Assembly: GCF_019393635.1 (NCBI RefSeq)
Contig: NC_057861.1
Location: 303,263,468-303,327,467, forward strand
Direction of reading: 5' to 3'
Length of the DNA stretch: 64,000 bases
DNA from: Dromiciops gliroides
Taxonomy: Eukaryota; Chordata; Mammalia; Microbiotheria; Microbiotheriidae
This document shows positions 37,101-45,099 of the stretch, one piece after another. How positions within the stretch are numbered: the first letter of the stretch is position 1; the number at the start of each line of letters is the position of its first letter. The translations under genes were made by a program, and so were the position numbers. The notes below the pieces were generated by a model. It was not told the DNA's origin, searched no databases, and saw only the letters and a list, made by a program, of their open reading frames with translations.

Positions 37101-40100
37101 CAGCTTGAAATCTTGAGGGAAAATAAAACCAACTAAAAATTATTTTCTTTGAGCAAAATAACCCAAGAGTAAGATGTTGACCTGAAACTTAGCATCCTGT
37201 TTAGCTGGTGATTTCTTTGGTTTATTTTGTGCACAACACTTCCATGATCAAAACAGAATTCAATATCAGAAGTAAACTTAATATCAAAGATGACATGTTA
37301 AGTGTCTAAAAATTTTAAACAAAAAATTCTGTCTACAGTTAATGTCAACTGAGGAGTAAAAAAATGACAGCAACTGATTACCAAATGTACTTTTTCAGAT
37401 GCCTCAGCTAAAGTACTTTTTTCTTTCCTCCAAGACAAAGTGGAAACAATGAGAAAAGAATGGTCCCTTTATAGCAGAGAAAGTAGTTCCAGGTTAAGCA
37501 TGCACTATTTAGTAGATTTTGGAAGGCAAAAGAAAAAAAGGGATCTCAAGTAGGAGGATGTGTCCAAAGAACAAGCATCAGCTGGCAGCAGAAGCTGAAA
37601 TTCTGAAGAAATGAATGTTTTACAATTTTTAATGAGGAAAAGAAGCACAATGAGCAAACAACAGAGTTAGCTAGCAGACAAGTGGGAAAATAAGTCAGGG
37701 GTTAGTTAGGGTGAAAGCATTTCAGAAGGTCAGGCCCTCTTCCAGGCTGCAACTCTCAACACCTCATTTTAGAGGATTTATTTTTTTAACTATCCAGGAT
37801 TACCATAATGACAGTTAATAATGCAATCCTAAATTCGTGAAGGATTTTTGTTGATAATATCAAAGAGTAGGAGAATCAGTCAGTTTTTTGAAAATGTTCT
37901 CTCTTAAATTTAGTTACAGCTGTCATGGCAGCCAAGCAGCTCACAGATACCTTGAAACATCCAGGTGCCAAAACATATTTCATAAAATAAATAACAACAC
38001 TTCCCATGACATGTTATGCAATTCTACCTAGATAAATGTGGTACCTCCACTGAAGTCCTTTGATGACCATTAAGATATACTGGTGACCCCCCCCCCCCAA
38101 ATTCTTTAAATGCTATGCCAGCTAAATGTGATTTCTAGCTGGACCTACCAAACTAGAATGGCTTACAACATAGGCCCAGCAAGAAAATGTTAGTCTGTTG
38201 TCCAATGGGCATCCTAATTAGGTTCACTGAGAGACTCATTGGATATTTGTCCACCACGTAATGAATTTTGGGAGGCCAGAGCAACTCATTAAACTACTTA
38301 CTAAGGCATATATGTATGTATGTATATGTACATATATATGCAGAAATATATACACATATATCTATTATGTATATATATTCAGTATCTAAACACACAGATA
38401 AATTTGCTTACACACAAAACTAATGTATAGAGTACTCAGATTCTTGAATTAATGAAGTAAATGTAGTACATGTGGCCAAAGAAGAAGTCATATTCTTCCA
38501 TCATTCATCATTCCTGCCTTAGATGTACTGAGGCAGCTTATCAGACTGTAACTCCTGAAGGAACTTGAGATAAGGACATTATGGTTCTAAGTGCAGAGAA
38601 ATGTATGTGAGTAAAAGCACTATTGATACATGTCTCCTGACTAGGAAAGTAGTAATACAATTCATCAACAATCATTTTTATCTATACACTAGATTCTGCC
38701 ACAGTGCAATATAGAAAAGTCCAATTCATATTTGCAATACAGTTACAGGGCTGCAAGGGTGAGTAGATGTAAGCCATTCTCTAGTCAAGGGTCCATAAAT
38801 AGCTGTATTCTCCTCCTAGAACATGCTCTCAAAGTCTACTGAACTTCAAATGGTCCTTCTTTGACAAGGCAGACCACAACACCACCTGTCTTGAGGGTCT
38901 AGCACAGCAAAAACCATTATGGGCAACAGTACATCAATGACTAAGCTTCAAATTCTTTCTTAGTGGTCACTGTCCCTGGCATATAACAAAGACTATGATT
39001 TTACCAGTACCTCTCTCTAGTCTGTAACTTCAATTTGGATTTGTAAATTGTATTACTATGATTTTTGTGGTTGTTGCAATGTAACATAGCTGAAAGAAGT
39101 CTCAGCTTGCACTAGCTAAGGACTGGAAGGAAGCAATCTGACAAGACTATCCAACTTGGGGTATGGGAGGGAAGGAGTGGGGATGAAGGGTACAGACACA
39201 GACAATTAGCTGAAATGTCTAATGATTTCTTAAGCGTAACCACAGTACACCAAAGGAACTATGCATACTCATTTTACTCATTTTCCATGTGTGCAAAGAG
39301 CTCTCATGTCTGCTCACTCTAGATTGCTACATTTGTAATGGGTTTCAGTTCCATTTGTCGTCTTGAGTATAAAATAGCATAAGATTTGTGGTTCAAGAGT
39401 CATTCAGGTTTGTTTACAATTCTGACAACTCACCAACTCCTGGCTAGACTTTACATATGTGGAAGTATGCCCTAAACTGGGAAGGAGGGGGAAGGGGCTG
39501 AGAGGTTGCCGCTATTTCACAAATAAGCACATCAGCCAGGTAGCCTTTAAAATACATAAATTGTTTATTTCTCTATGTCAGTTTCCTGTTCCTTTTTCTT
39601 TGATCCAAACAGACTTATTTTTCATTTAAGTCAAATTGAATTATTGGAGGTAATGGCCAAAAACTCACAATTTAACAACACTATCAATATGCCTACACCC
39701 AAAGAGATGTAATGATTGGAATGATGCCACCTACTGGAGACTTGCTGTGGGAAAGCTCCACCATGAGGAAAATGCCTCAGAGGCATTGTGGCTTTTCCTT
39801 GGCGTCAGGAAATGACATTTACTCATGGGTGCTGTCTATCAAGGCTACCAGCCAATCAACTTGAGAAGCCTCCTATTTTCTGGGAGGAGACAGGAAGGAG
39901 GAAAGGGAGCCTGCGCAGAGAGCTCTTGGGCTTTTGGGTTCCTGACTTGGTGGTGGTGGCGGCAGAGGACTTCACAGGAAATTTGAGGAAAGATAGGAAT
40001 GCCAGGCTGTTAGAATTCTGTTCTCAATCTTTTTCTTTCTATTTTCCAATAAACCCTTAAAAACCTAAACTCGTTTTATCAGTGATTTTAGTCAGTTTCC

Positions 40101-43100
40101 CCCAAAAACTGGGGGAACAGATTAGAATCCACATTTAGAATCTTAAATTACACAGAGAGAAAGAATAGGTCCCATCTTATTTTTTTTTAACATGCTACAA
40201 CAGTGAGTAGTAAAAAACTACTCAAGAATAAGTAAGGCAATAATTTAATGTTTAAAGAATCAATGTTTAAAATAGAATTCCCTAAACTTCCTTATTCCTG
40301 GTGAAGACAATACCATCCTTTCAGTCACCTAGATTAGAACCTTGGAGTCACCCTTGATTTTTCCTTCTCCCTCATACCGCATATCCATTCAGTTGCCAAA
40401 TCTTGTCAGTTCTACTTCTATAACCTTTCTTGGATCAATCCTTCATGGCCACCATACTAGTTCTGGACACTGTCTCATCTTATGTGGACTTCAACAGTCA
40501 GTTGCAGGACTTCCAATCCCTCCCCTATACAATTCCATCTTCTAAACAGCTGCCAAAATAAACTTCCCTAAAAATAAATATGACCGTGTCATTCTCCTAA
40601 ACGAGGACTCATTATTGTAGCTCCTTATGGTCTGCAGGATAAAATACAAACTCCTCAGCTTAGTACTTAAGCTACTTCACAGAATGGCTCCAGTCTACCT
40701 TTTTAGATTTCACATTATTACACTCAATGCCCCAAGTAAACTGGCCTACTTGTTTCCTAAACTTAGCATCTCTTCTCCTGATTTGTTCATGCCTGGAAAA
40801 ATAATTTTAAAAAATAAATAAAAATTAAAAAATATATATATATGTGTGTGTGTGTGTACACGTGTACATGTATGTGTATCTGTGGATGTATGTATGCAAA
40901 TATGTGTATGTAAATACTTCCTCTTCATTTCTACCTCTTTGAATCCCTATACTACTTAATGTGCCACCAAGATTCTATGAAAAGCCTTCTGAAGCCCCTT
41001 TTGTACTTGTTCCTTTCTCAAATTACCATGTATATACTTATCTGCTTAAATATTGTGTCATCCCCACTCCACCTCCTTTCCCACCCCCACCTGTTATTCA
41101 TTTTGTATTTGTATCCCCAGAACCTAGTACACAGAGTAAGCAATTAATAAATGATTGTTGAATTGAATATGATTTAACAAGCTCATGACATGAGTTTTCA
41201 GCCTAAAAACTTAGTCATTCTGAAGAGATTCCTTTGAGTAATCATTCATCATTGGGCCAGGCCCTTACAATTCAAAGTTAACTATAGAACAACGTGCAAG
41301 TAAGAAGGAGACCAATTCTTGTTCCTGACCTGTTCACAGAAGTGGTGATTAATTTTCACACCATGGATGTAGTCAGGATCAGAGAATTTCAAAGGTAAGA
41401 GGGACCTTCAAAGTTATATAGCACAACTTCCCTCTCAATATAGAAATCTCTTCTATAAGTAGTTCAGATTTTAAAAACCATGAAAGACTGAACTAGGTCG
41501 CTAGCAGTACAAAGGGAGAAAGAGTCAAGTGATTCAATTAAATTCAACCTATTAAATGAACAGGTGTTTATTAAACAACATATATTTATATATATATAAT
41601 ATATAAATAATGCAAGCCTTGGTACACAGGCAAGGCAATGGACATAGAAATATGGGGAGTGGGGCACCCCCTATAGTCTGCCTTTAAGATGGTTACAATC
41701 TAAAAGGGGAAATTGGACGTGTACAAAGAAACATGATATGAAGTAGAATATAATAAAGGCAAAGGAGAAATCCAGACAAAATGCTCTAAAAGAATTTAAG
41801 AAGGGACAGTTCTGACTTGGAGGAAAGTTGGAGTTTGACAGAAAATTTCAGAGGATATGAACTACCATACTCCAATAAGTAGGCAGGAAGATGGAATACA
41901 TTCCAATTACAGGCAGGAGGAGGGATGAGATACAGAAGTGTGAGAGTAGTTAAGTTTAACTCGAACATGGTGCATGCCTGAAATTTAGGTTGAAGACTTG
42001 GCTGAATGGGGGGTGCGGGGGTGGGTGGAAGAATGGGAAGGCAGGGACCTGACAGCTATTCTGTCTTTAAATATTTGAAGCATCATCGTGAGGAAATGGG
42101 ATGAGACTCTAACACAGATCATAACAGTGCGTTTGAAATACTGACAGAAAGATCAGTCACAAGGTGGCCCAACAGTATCATATCTAAGAATAGCAAAAAC
42201 AGCAAAGAGAAGTAATCAGAGAAACAATTAGGTACTGGTTAAAAAATAGTGCTTGATCAGTGGAACAGATTAGGAACACAAATGACCTATAACAGCCTAG
42301 TGTTCAAAAACCTCGAAGATTCCAACTACTGGAGTAACAACTCACTATGACAAAAAAAAGCTAGGAAAATTGGACAGTGTATATCAGCACTTCATACCAT
42401 ATATCAAGATGAGTTCCAAATGCATGTGACCTAGATATAAAAAGTCAAATCATAAACACATTAAAGGAACAAGAAAGAAATGACCTTTTTATCTATGGAC
42501 AAGGGGAGGGTTTATGACCAAGCATGGCATTGAGAGGATCACAAAAATAAAACAAACAATTATGAATACATGGAATTAAAAAGTTTTTGCACATACAAAT
42601 CCAATGCAGCTAAAGTTAGAAGGTAAAGTTAAGTGGGGAAAAAAATCTTTGTAGTAAGTTTCTCTGATAAAGCTCTAATTTGCAAGACATATAAGAAAAT
42701 ATTAAAATTTACAAGAATAATAACTATTACCTAATTGATAAATGATCAAGAAATATGAACTGGCAGTTCTCAAAGGAAGAAATCTTAGCAATACATCACC
42801 ACAGGAGAAAATGCTTCAAGTCACTAAAATAATTTGAGAAATTAAAATTAAAGCAACTCTAAGCTCACATCCATCAGACTGGGGAAGTTAACAAAAAAAT
42901 GACAAATGTTGGAAGGCCTTTGGGAAAACAAACATAATGACTTATTGTTGTTGAAGCAATGAATTGGTCCAGCCATTCTGGAAACAATTTGGAAGTATGC
43001 CCAAAAAGTTACTAAGTTATGCATTCCCTTTGGTCCAGCAATACCACACTAAATTTATATCCCCAGAGATTAAAGAAAGAAAAAAAGGTCCTATATATAC

Positions 43101-44441
43101 AAAAACATTTACATTTGTTCTTTTTATAGTGGCAAAGAACTATAAAGTAAAGGAACGAATTGTGACAAATCAAACAGAATTTACTGTACTGTAAGAGAAA
43201 CACCGGAAGGCTTGTTTGAACTAATGAAGAGTAAAATGAACAGAATCAGTAGAAAAATTTATACTCTAACAACAATGAAAAAAATAAACAATTTTGAAAG
43301 ACTTAAGAACTATTATCAACAAAATGATCAATCGTGATTCCAAATGGTTGATGAATGCAATCCACCTCCTGACAGAGGAGTGACTGACAGTATTAAGAAT
43401 GAGACATTTATGGACATGGCCAATACGGGAATTTGTTTTCCTTGATTATGTACTGTTGCAAGGAATCTGTTTTTCTTGTTTCCTCTATGTGTGTAGGTGT
43501 GGGTGGGTAGGGGGAGAGTAGGAGGGAGAAAAAAAATGCTTGTTAATTAAAAAACAAAATAAAATTTATTTATTAAAAACATAATTCAACCACTGTTTCT
43601 AGTTCTTCCCCTTTGGCCCAGTAGAATAAGTTTAATAAGTGCCACAGGGCACTCTTCAAATGCAGGGACTCGGAAATCATGTTCTTCCTCAAATCTTCTC
43701 TAGTAAATTAAACTTTTTTTTTTTTTGTAACTGATGCTCATTCATGGTGGAAAGTACAATGTCCTTCTTAAAATGAGAATAAGAGCTTGGGAAGAAGGTT
43801 AGGGCTTAAGATATACATTTGGAGTCACAATCACCTACATAAAGAGATAAGGATCAAGGACAGGGACATGGGTAGCACCTACATTTGGTGTAGACAAGAC
43901 GAAAGAGGTATGAAGCCAGAAGCATCAAGGCACCCTTTATTCCCCACCTCCCAGTGCCGAGTATGGTGCTTGGCACACAGATCAGCCCCCCTGCAAAAGT
44001 TAGCTGAGTTGATCCTGTCCCCTTATATTACAACAAACTGTAAGATGCCTGGGGTAGGGGCAATGCCTAATCTAAACTTATCTACCTCAGAGTTTACACA
44101 CAGCAGGGGCTTAATAAATGTCTGATAAGTAAACGGGTACTGAAGAGTGTGCCAGAAGGAGGAACCCACTTAGCCAAGAAGCTACATGCCTCCCACCCCC
44201 ACCCCAAGTCTGCCAGTCTCACCCCCACAGGTAACGAAAGGTGGGCTGCCCTTCACTTTCCCTCCCTTCCAGGTCTCTGCCCATCATCCCCGAGGCTGCA
44301 GTTCACGCGGAACCCGCGCGCTCCCTGGATCCCCAACACCCCCAGGCCCGGCCCAAGCCCCCGGCCTCGGCCCCCGCCCCGCCCCGGGCCTCCGGTTACC
44401 TGCCGCTTGTTCATCTTCCTTAAGTCCCCGAAGATGTCCAT
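19066..44441 (-). CDS. SEC11C: SEC11C, signal peptidase complex catalytic subunit (6 coding exons)
   Basis: The coding sequence joins, on the minus strand, 44441-44400, 29692-29583, 25172-25023, 22065-21946, 19663-19606 and 19119-19066. The total is 534 bases, or 177 residues plus TAA. Every intron is GT-AG; phases are 0, 2, 2, 2, 0. The protein matches human SEC11C almost residue for residue from human position 16 onward. The family makes the serine-protease subunit of the ER signal peptidase complex, which cleaves signal peptides from secretory and membrane proteins on the lumenal side. Visible parts are a short cytosolic N-terminus ([14 protein letters not shown]), one membrane segment at about residues 17-37 and the lumenal protease fold. 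The catalytic Ser is residue 53 in GSMEP, the His is residue 93 in IVHRV, and the Asp is residue 119 in EVDDRG. The C-terminal hydrophobic tail ends LLKRES. The exon sequences are intact. The C-type tail and the LYKEGQNW segment separate it from SEC11A. Confidence 0.97.
19606..19663 (-). CDS. SEC11C: SEC11C coding exon 5
   Basis: This short 58-base exon has acceptor AACTTAG and donor GTAGGA. It encodes the last base of Gly141, then [19 protein letters not shown]. It forms the end of the protease fold and the start of the C-terminal hydrophobic part. Splice phase and residues agree exactly with exons 4 and 6. Confidence 0.96.
20285..20420 (-). repeat. L2 3' end fragment
   Basis: Reverse L2 words: TTTATTTATTCAGAAAGC and CTCTGCTAGGTACTGAAAAT. 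It lies in SEC11C intron 4. Confidence 0.55.
21470..21590 (-). repeat. MIR fragment
   Basis: GTTAAGTGACTTGCCCAGGG followed by CTATCCACTTTACCACAC in reverse MIR order. Confidence 0.75.
21946..22065 (-). CDS. SEC11C: SEC11C coding exon 4 (catalytic Asp)
   Basis: The acceptor TTTCAG precedes AGACAATGG and the donor after AGAGG is GTAAGG. The exon encodes [20 protein letters not shown], then [19 protein letters not shown] and two bases of Gly141. Asp113 and Asp119 match the two conserved aspartates of the family (human SEC11C 128 and 134). Human reads DNGDIKF where this copy reads DNGNVKF. This exon is among the most recognisable SEC11 segments. Confidence 0.97.
22310..22480 (-). repeat. MIR fragment
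   Basis: TTTATAAAGCACTTTCTCC, then GTGACTTGCCCAAAATCACC and CAAACTCAGGTCATCTGAC. Confidence 0.75.
22729..22800. repeat. TG/TA microsatellite
   Basis: (TG)n passes into (TA)n and ends TACACACA. It is a pure dinucleotide tract of about 70 bases inside intron 3, likely length-variable. A poly-G run of about 14 bases lies at 22552-22565. Confidence 0.95.
24250..24350 (-). repeat. L2 3' end
   Basis: AAGCATTTATTAATCATCTA, CTATGTGCAGGCACTGTG and ACTAGGGATACAAAGACAC form a reverse L2 terminus. Confidence 0.8.
24760..24975 (-). repeat. MIR SINE
   Basis: AAGTGCTTCCTCGTGAATAA, CTCATTTGGTTCTCCCAAC and GTGACTTGCCCACAGTCAAG form a reverse MIR about 50 bases from exon 3. Confidence 0.8.
25023..25172 (-). 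CDS. SEC11C: SEC11C coding exon 3 (catalytic Ser and His)
   Basis: The acceptor TTTTTAG is followed by T, which completes Ser51, then [18 protein letters not shown]. The exon continues through [16 protein letters not shown], and the donor after GAAAA is GTAATG. It contains the nucleophile Ser53 in GSMEP and the active-site His93 in IVHRV. Eukaryotic SEC11 uses His where bacterial signal peptidase uses Lys. All residues look intact. Confidence 0.97.
25630..25890 (-). repeat. MIR with embedded L2-type end
   Basis: L2-terminus text (TATCTACTATGTGCCAGGCA) is flanked by MIR-like text (AACTGATGAGAAAGTAGACC and AACTTGCCTGACTCCC). It probably consists of two old insertions. Confidence 0.55.
26060..26225 (+). 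repeat. L2 3' end
   Basis: GTGGAATGTAAGCTTCTTGA, CTAGCACAATGCCTAGAAC and GTACGTGCTTAAAAAATGCT. Confidence 0.85.
26410..26640 (-). repeat. L2 3' fragment
   Basis: CAAATATTTATTGGCCATA, then AAGAATTTATAATCTAGCTG and GATGACACCTGAGCCAGGTC, a reverse L2 order. Confidence 0.6.
26640..26830 (-). repeat. MIR fragment
   Basis: GTGGAAATGGAGGCTCAGA, AAGTGACTTACCAAAGGTCA and AGAACTCAAACCAGGTC. Confidence 0.75.
28150..28410 (+). repeat. MIR3-like SINE split by a hAT-like fragment
   Basis: MIR text runs to AAAATGATAGCATAGATCTGG and resumes after about 28350 with TGGTCTAGATGATCCACAA and TCCCTTCCAACTCTTAATCT. Between them, GGGCAAATGATGGCCTATGG and TTTTGTATATGG resemble MER1/Charlie-type hAT ends. The first quoted word is approximate at its edge. 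Confidence 0.55.
28850..29020 (+). repeat. Marsupial SINE
   Basis: The SINE begins GGGGAAGCTTGGTGGCACAG, has GCTGTGTGACCCTGGGCAAG, and ends in an A/C-rich tail. Confidence 0.92.
29583..29692 (-). CDS. SEC11C: SEC11C coding exon 2
   Basis: The acceptor TTCCACAG precedes CTGTATTACCAG and the donor is GTATGT. The exon encodes [20 protein letters not shown] through SPIVVVL plus two bases of the Ser51 codon. It carries the single signal-anchor membrane helix (about [17 protein letters not shown]) and the start of the lumenal domain. Residues LIVV differ from the LIVL I recall for human SEC11C and match the V of SEC11A. This is a conservative change. Confidence 0.96.
30715..30955 (+). repeat. Near full-length MIR SINE
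   Basis: GGAGTTAGGAAGACTTGAG, CAAGTCACTTAACCTGC, AAAATGGGGGTAATAATAGC and AGTGCCTGGCACTTAGTAGG in order. Confidence 0.9.
31472..31627 (-). repeat. Marsupial SINE with duplication
   Basis: A reverse SINE with GCGCCACCTAGCTACTCC at the right. GATTCCCTCTT flanks it at 31461-31471 and 31628-31638. Confidence 0.93.
31795..32090 (-). repeat. MIR fragments
   Basis: CTATATGTCAGGCACTGTGC, CAGTTGAGGAAACTAAAGCA and then TGTCCAGGGTCTCATAGCTG, in reverse MIR order. Confidence 0.75.
32451..32600 (+). repeat. Young-looking SINE with 15-base duplication
   Basis: The short SINE begins TGGGGCAGCTAGGTGGCGCA and has an A-tail. AAAAGATGGGTTTCT flanks it exactly at 32436-32450 and 32601-32615. Confidence 0.96.
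33130..33320 (-). repeat. MIR3-like fragment
   Basis: ACAGAATTTGAGAACTGAAA, ATGAGGAAATAGAGACTCAG and TCAGGTCACCTGACTCC. The stretches 32620-33130 and 33320-33890 are otherwise unassigned. Confidence 0.65.
33898..34101 (+). repeat. SINE followed by (TAAA)n and (GT)n
   Basis: The SINE body (GGGGCAGCTAGATGGCGCAG) has a tail of TAAATAAATAAATAAA. AATAAAGGGTG flanks it on both sides (about 33887-33897 and 34055-34065). A (GT)n tract of about 36 bases follows the right flank. Confidence 0.92.
34323..34502 (-). mobile_element. hAT-like non-autonomous DNA transposon
   Basis: It starts GGGATCTTAACCTGG and ends AGGTGAAAAACCCTTG. The middle reads GATTTCCTTTGTAGTTCTAT, GGGATCCCTGGGCTTCACC and AGACTGCCAAAGAGG. 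The copy at 49018-49198 is the same family in the other orientation (CATGGACCATTTGGCAGAC). I do not name the family with certainty. Confidence 0.55.
34985..36010 (+). repeat. L2 LINE fragment split by an RTE-tailed SINE
   Basis: L2 text includes CCATGAAGCCTTCCCTGATG near 35165 and ends CTTGGCACAGTGCTTGGCCC near 35960. The SINE at 35234-35495 lies inside it. The stretch 36010-36436 after it is unassigned. Confidence 0.75.
35234..35495 (+). repeat. RTE-tailed marsupial SINE
   Basis: GAGCAGCTAGGTGGTGCAG, then ACTCCAGTATCTTTGCCAAG and a tail ending AACTAAATAACAAC. Confidence 0.9.
36436..37030 (-). repeat. L2 LINE fragment
   Basis: Reverse L2: CTCAAGGAACTTACATTCTA, AAGTGACACCTGAGTGATAC, AAGAAGCCACTGGAAATTTT and ATCAATTTGGCAGCTGTG in the expected order. 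Confidence 0.88.
39708..40154 (+). mobile_element. Solo LTR of an endogenous retrovirus
   Basis: It starts TGTAATGATTGG and ends ATTACACA. GAGA flanks it on both sides (39704-39707 and 40155-40158) as a 4-base duplication. A poly(A) signal AATAAA lies at 40048-40053. It is about 447 bases long, inside SEC11C intron 1, in the opposite orientation to the gene. Its first 50 or so bases match the start of the LTR at 62698-63070. The 4-base duplication fits a class I (gamma-like) origin. It is an old single LTR with no internal retroviral sequence beside it. Confidence 0.8.
40270..41165 (+). repeat. L2 LINE fragment with internal microsatellite
   Basis: Plus-strand L2: CATTCAGTTGCCAAATCTTG, CTTATGTGGACTTCAACAG and CAGAATGGCTCCAGTCTACC. 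It ends GTATCCCCAGAACCTAGTAC and TTAATAAATGATTGTTGAAT. A TA/TG-rich microsatellite sits at about 40830-40915. Confidence 0.9.
41380..42150 (-). repeat. MIR3-like fragment and L2 fragment
   Basis: 41380-41460 has ATCAGAGAATTTCAAAGG (MIR3/L3-like). From about 41545 the text is a reverse L2 with AGGTGTTTATTAAACAACAT and AAGATGGTTACAATCTAAAA. A TA-rich microsatellite is near 41580. Confidence 0.6.
42150..43585 (+). mobile_element. L1 ORF2 end and 3' UTR
   Basis: Plus-strand L1: CTTCATACCATATATCAAGA, AGTTTTTGCACATACAAATC, CAGCCATTCTGGAAACAATT and GGTCCAGCAATACCACAC. It ends with AATAAAATTTATTTATTAAA. It is a 5'-truncated, inactive copy in intron 1. Confidence 0.88.
43890..44130 (+). repeat. L2-like fragment
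   Basis: It ends GGGGCTTAATAAATGTCTGA, like an L2 terminus, and carries GTATGGTGCTTGGCACAC. It borders the CpG island. Confidence 0.5.
44400..44441 (-). CDS. SEC11C: SEC11C coding exon 1
   Basis: This exon encodes [14 protein letters not shown] and ends CAG before the donor GTAACC. The start chosen is the ATG at 44441-44439, in the ideal Kozak context GCCGCCATGG. Reading upstream in the same frame there is no other ATG before a stop at 44537-44535. The frame does include VRGVPGDRLREAA, which resembles the human N-terminal leader (MVRAGAVGAHLPASG), but the codon matching the human initiator (44483-44481) is GTG. The protein is therefore predicted to be 15 residues shorter than human SEC11C. 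The 5' UTR and transcription start cannot be fixed from the sequence. Confidence 0.93.
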
Positions 44442-44674
44442 GGCGGCTTCCCGAAGCCGGTCCCCCGGGACACCGCGTACCACAGGGAGGAAGAAGGGGG
44501 CCGAGCAGGCAAGCGGGCTCCGGGCAAGGGGTTGTTACCCGAGCAACGTCCACACACCTGCCTGGCGCCCCCTTCTCCCTCCCTTCCTGCTTCCTCGCCG
44601 CCTTGTCCGGACCGCGCTACGGCGAGTCCGTGGGACAGGTGGACCCCATTGATAGGCGGCCCGCCCAGGCGGCT

Positions 44675-44746
44675 GGGAGTTGTAGTCCTTTGCCGTGGGC
44701 CCTGCGCCGACCGAAGGGAGCAGAAAACTACTACTCCCAAAATGCA
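44675..44746. promoter_or_regulatory. Two ZNF143/THAP11-type promoter elements
   Basis: On the plus strand 44727-44746 reads ACTACTACTCCCAAAATGCA. It matches the recalled long ZNF143/THAP11 (SBS) consensus ACTACAATTCCCAGAATGCA at 17 of 20 positions. About 40 bases away, in the opposite orientation, 44675-44686 reads GGGAGTTGTAGT, whose complement ACTACAACTCCC matches the core. The pair lies 230-300 bases upstream of the SEC11C start codon. The family role is recruitment of HCFC1 and stable transcription of housekeeping genes. Occupancy is inferred. Confidence 0.7.
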
Positions 44747-45099
44747 TCTGGAGTGAGAGCATCCTCCAGCTAGGACCCTGAGCCGGTGGGAGGAAGGCGA
44801 CGGGGCGGGCTTTGGGAAGCAACCGGCGGGCACTAGCGGTGCTGCCAGGAGACCGTGACTGGAGGGTATGGGTTCCGAACGTCTCCAGGATAATTAAGTA
44901 TAATGAAAGTATACTTCGGTTGGGTGGGATTTCTTGACATTCCGGCCAGGCATCCCGAGGACAACTAAAAACCTACAGGACGGGCGCGCCGTGTACCTTG
45001 GCCATTGGGCGGTGGAGGGCATGGGGAGGCGTGGCATAGGGAGGCGTGGCCTTGGTGGGCGGAGCACGTGGTGGTAGTTTAGGCATGGTGAAGGTGCTC

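Larger units (their letters stand above)
29693..44399 (-). other. SEC11C intron 1 (14.7 kb)
   Basis: This is the largest intron, bounded by GTAACC and CCACAG. It holds L2 blocks (29985-32395, 34985-36010, 36436-37030, 40270-42150), three short SINEs, an RTE-tailed SINE, a hAT-like copy, a solo LTR at 39708-40154 and a 3' L1 fragment at 42150-43585. I recognise no repeat or gene in 37030-39700, which may be unique intronic DNA apart from simple runs (poly-C at about 38090 and an ATG/TA-rich patch near 38310-38390). Confidence 0.9.
44240..45080. promoter_or_regulatory. CpG island promoter of SEC11C
   Basis: This is the only long CpG-rich stretch in the window. It covers SEC11C exon 1, the start of intron 1 and about 640 bases upstream. 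Visible elements are a GC box (GGGGCGGGC, 44804-44812), an inverted CCAAT box (ATTGG, 45004-45008), a CACGTG E-box (45065-45070) and a 12-base direct repeat GGGAGGCGTGGC at 45024-45035 and 45039-45050. There is no TATA box close to exon 1. Such islands usually drive broadly expressed genes and often fire in both directions, but I see no supported divergent gene on the plus strand. Confidence 0.85.

Noticed and set aside
37797-37850. U6 snRNA-like words (GATTA.CAT, then AAATTCGTGAAG at the same spacing as in U6)
   Set aside because: The bases between and upstream do not match U6 beyond chance, and there is no A-tail or duplication.
44442-44483. Using the GTG at 44483 as the SEC11C start
   Set aside because: Although the frame is open and resembles the human leader, an ATG with an ideal context lies 14 codons downstream. 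GTG initiation in a vertebrate would need direct evidence.
44149-44833. Several long frames on both strands at the CpG island
   Set aside because: High GC lowers stop frequency. Only the short minus-strand [14 protein letters not shown] stretch, followed by a splice donor, has protein support.
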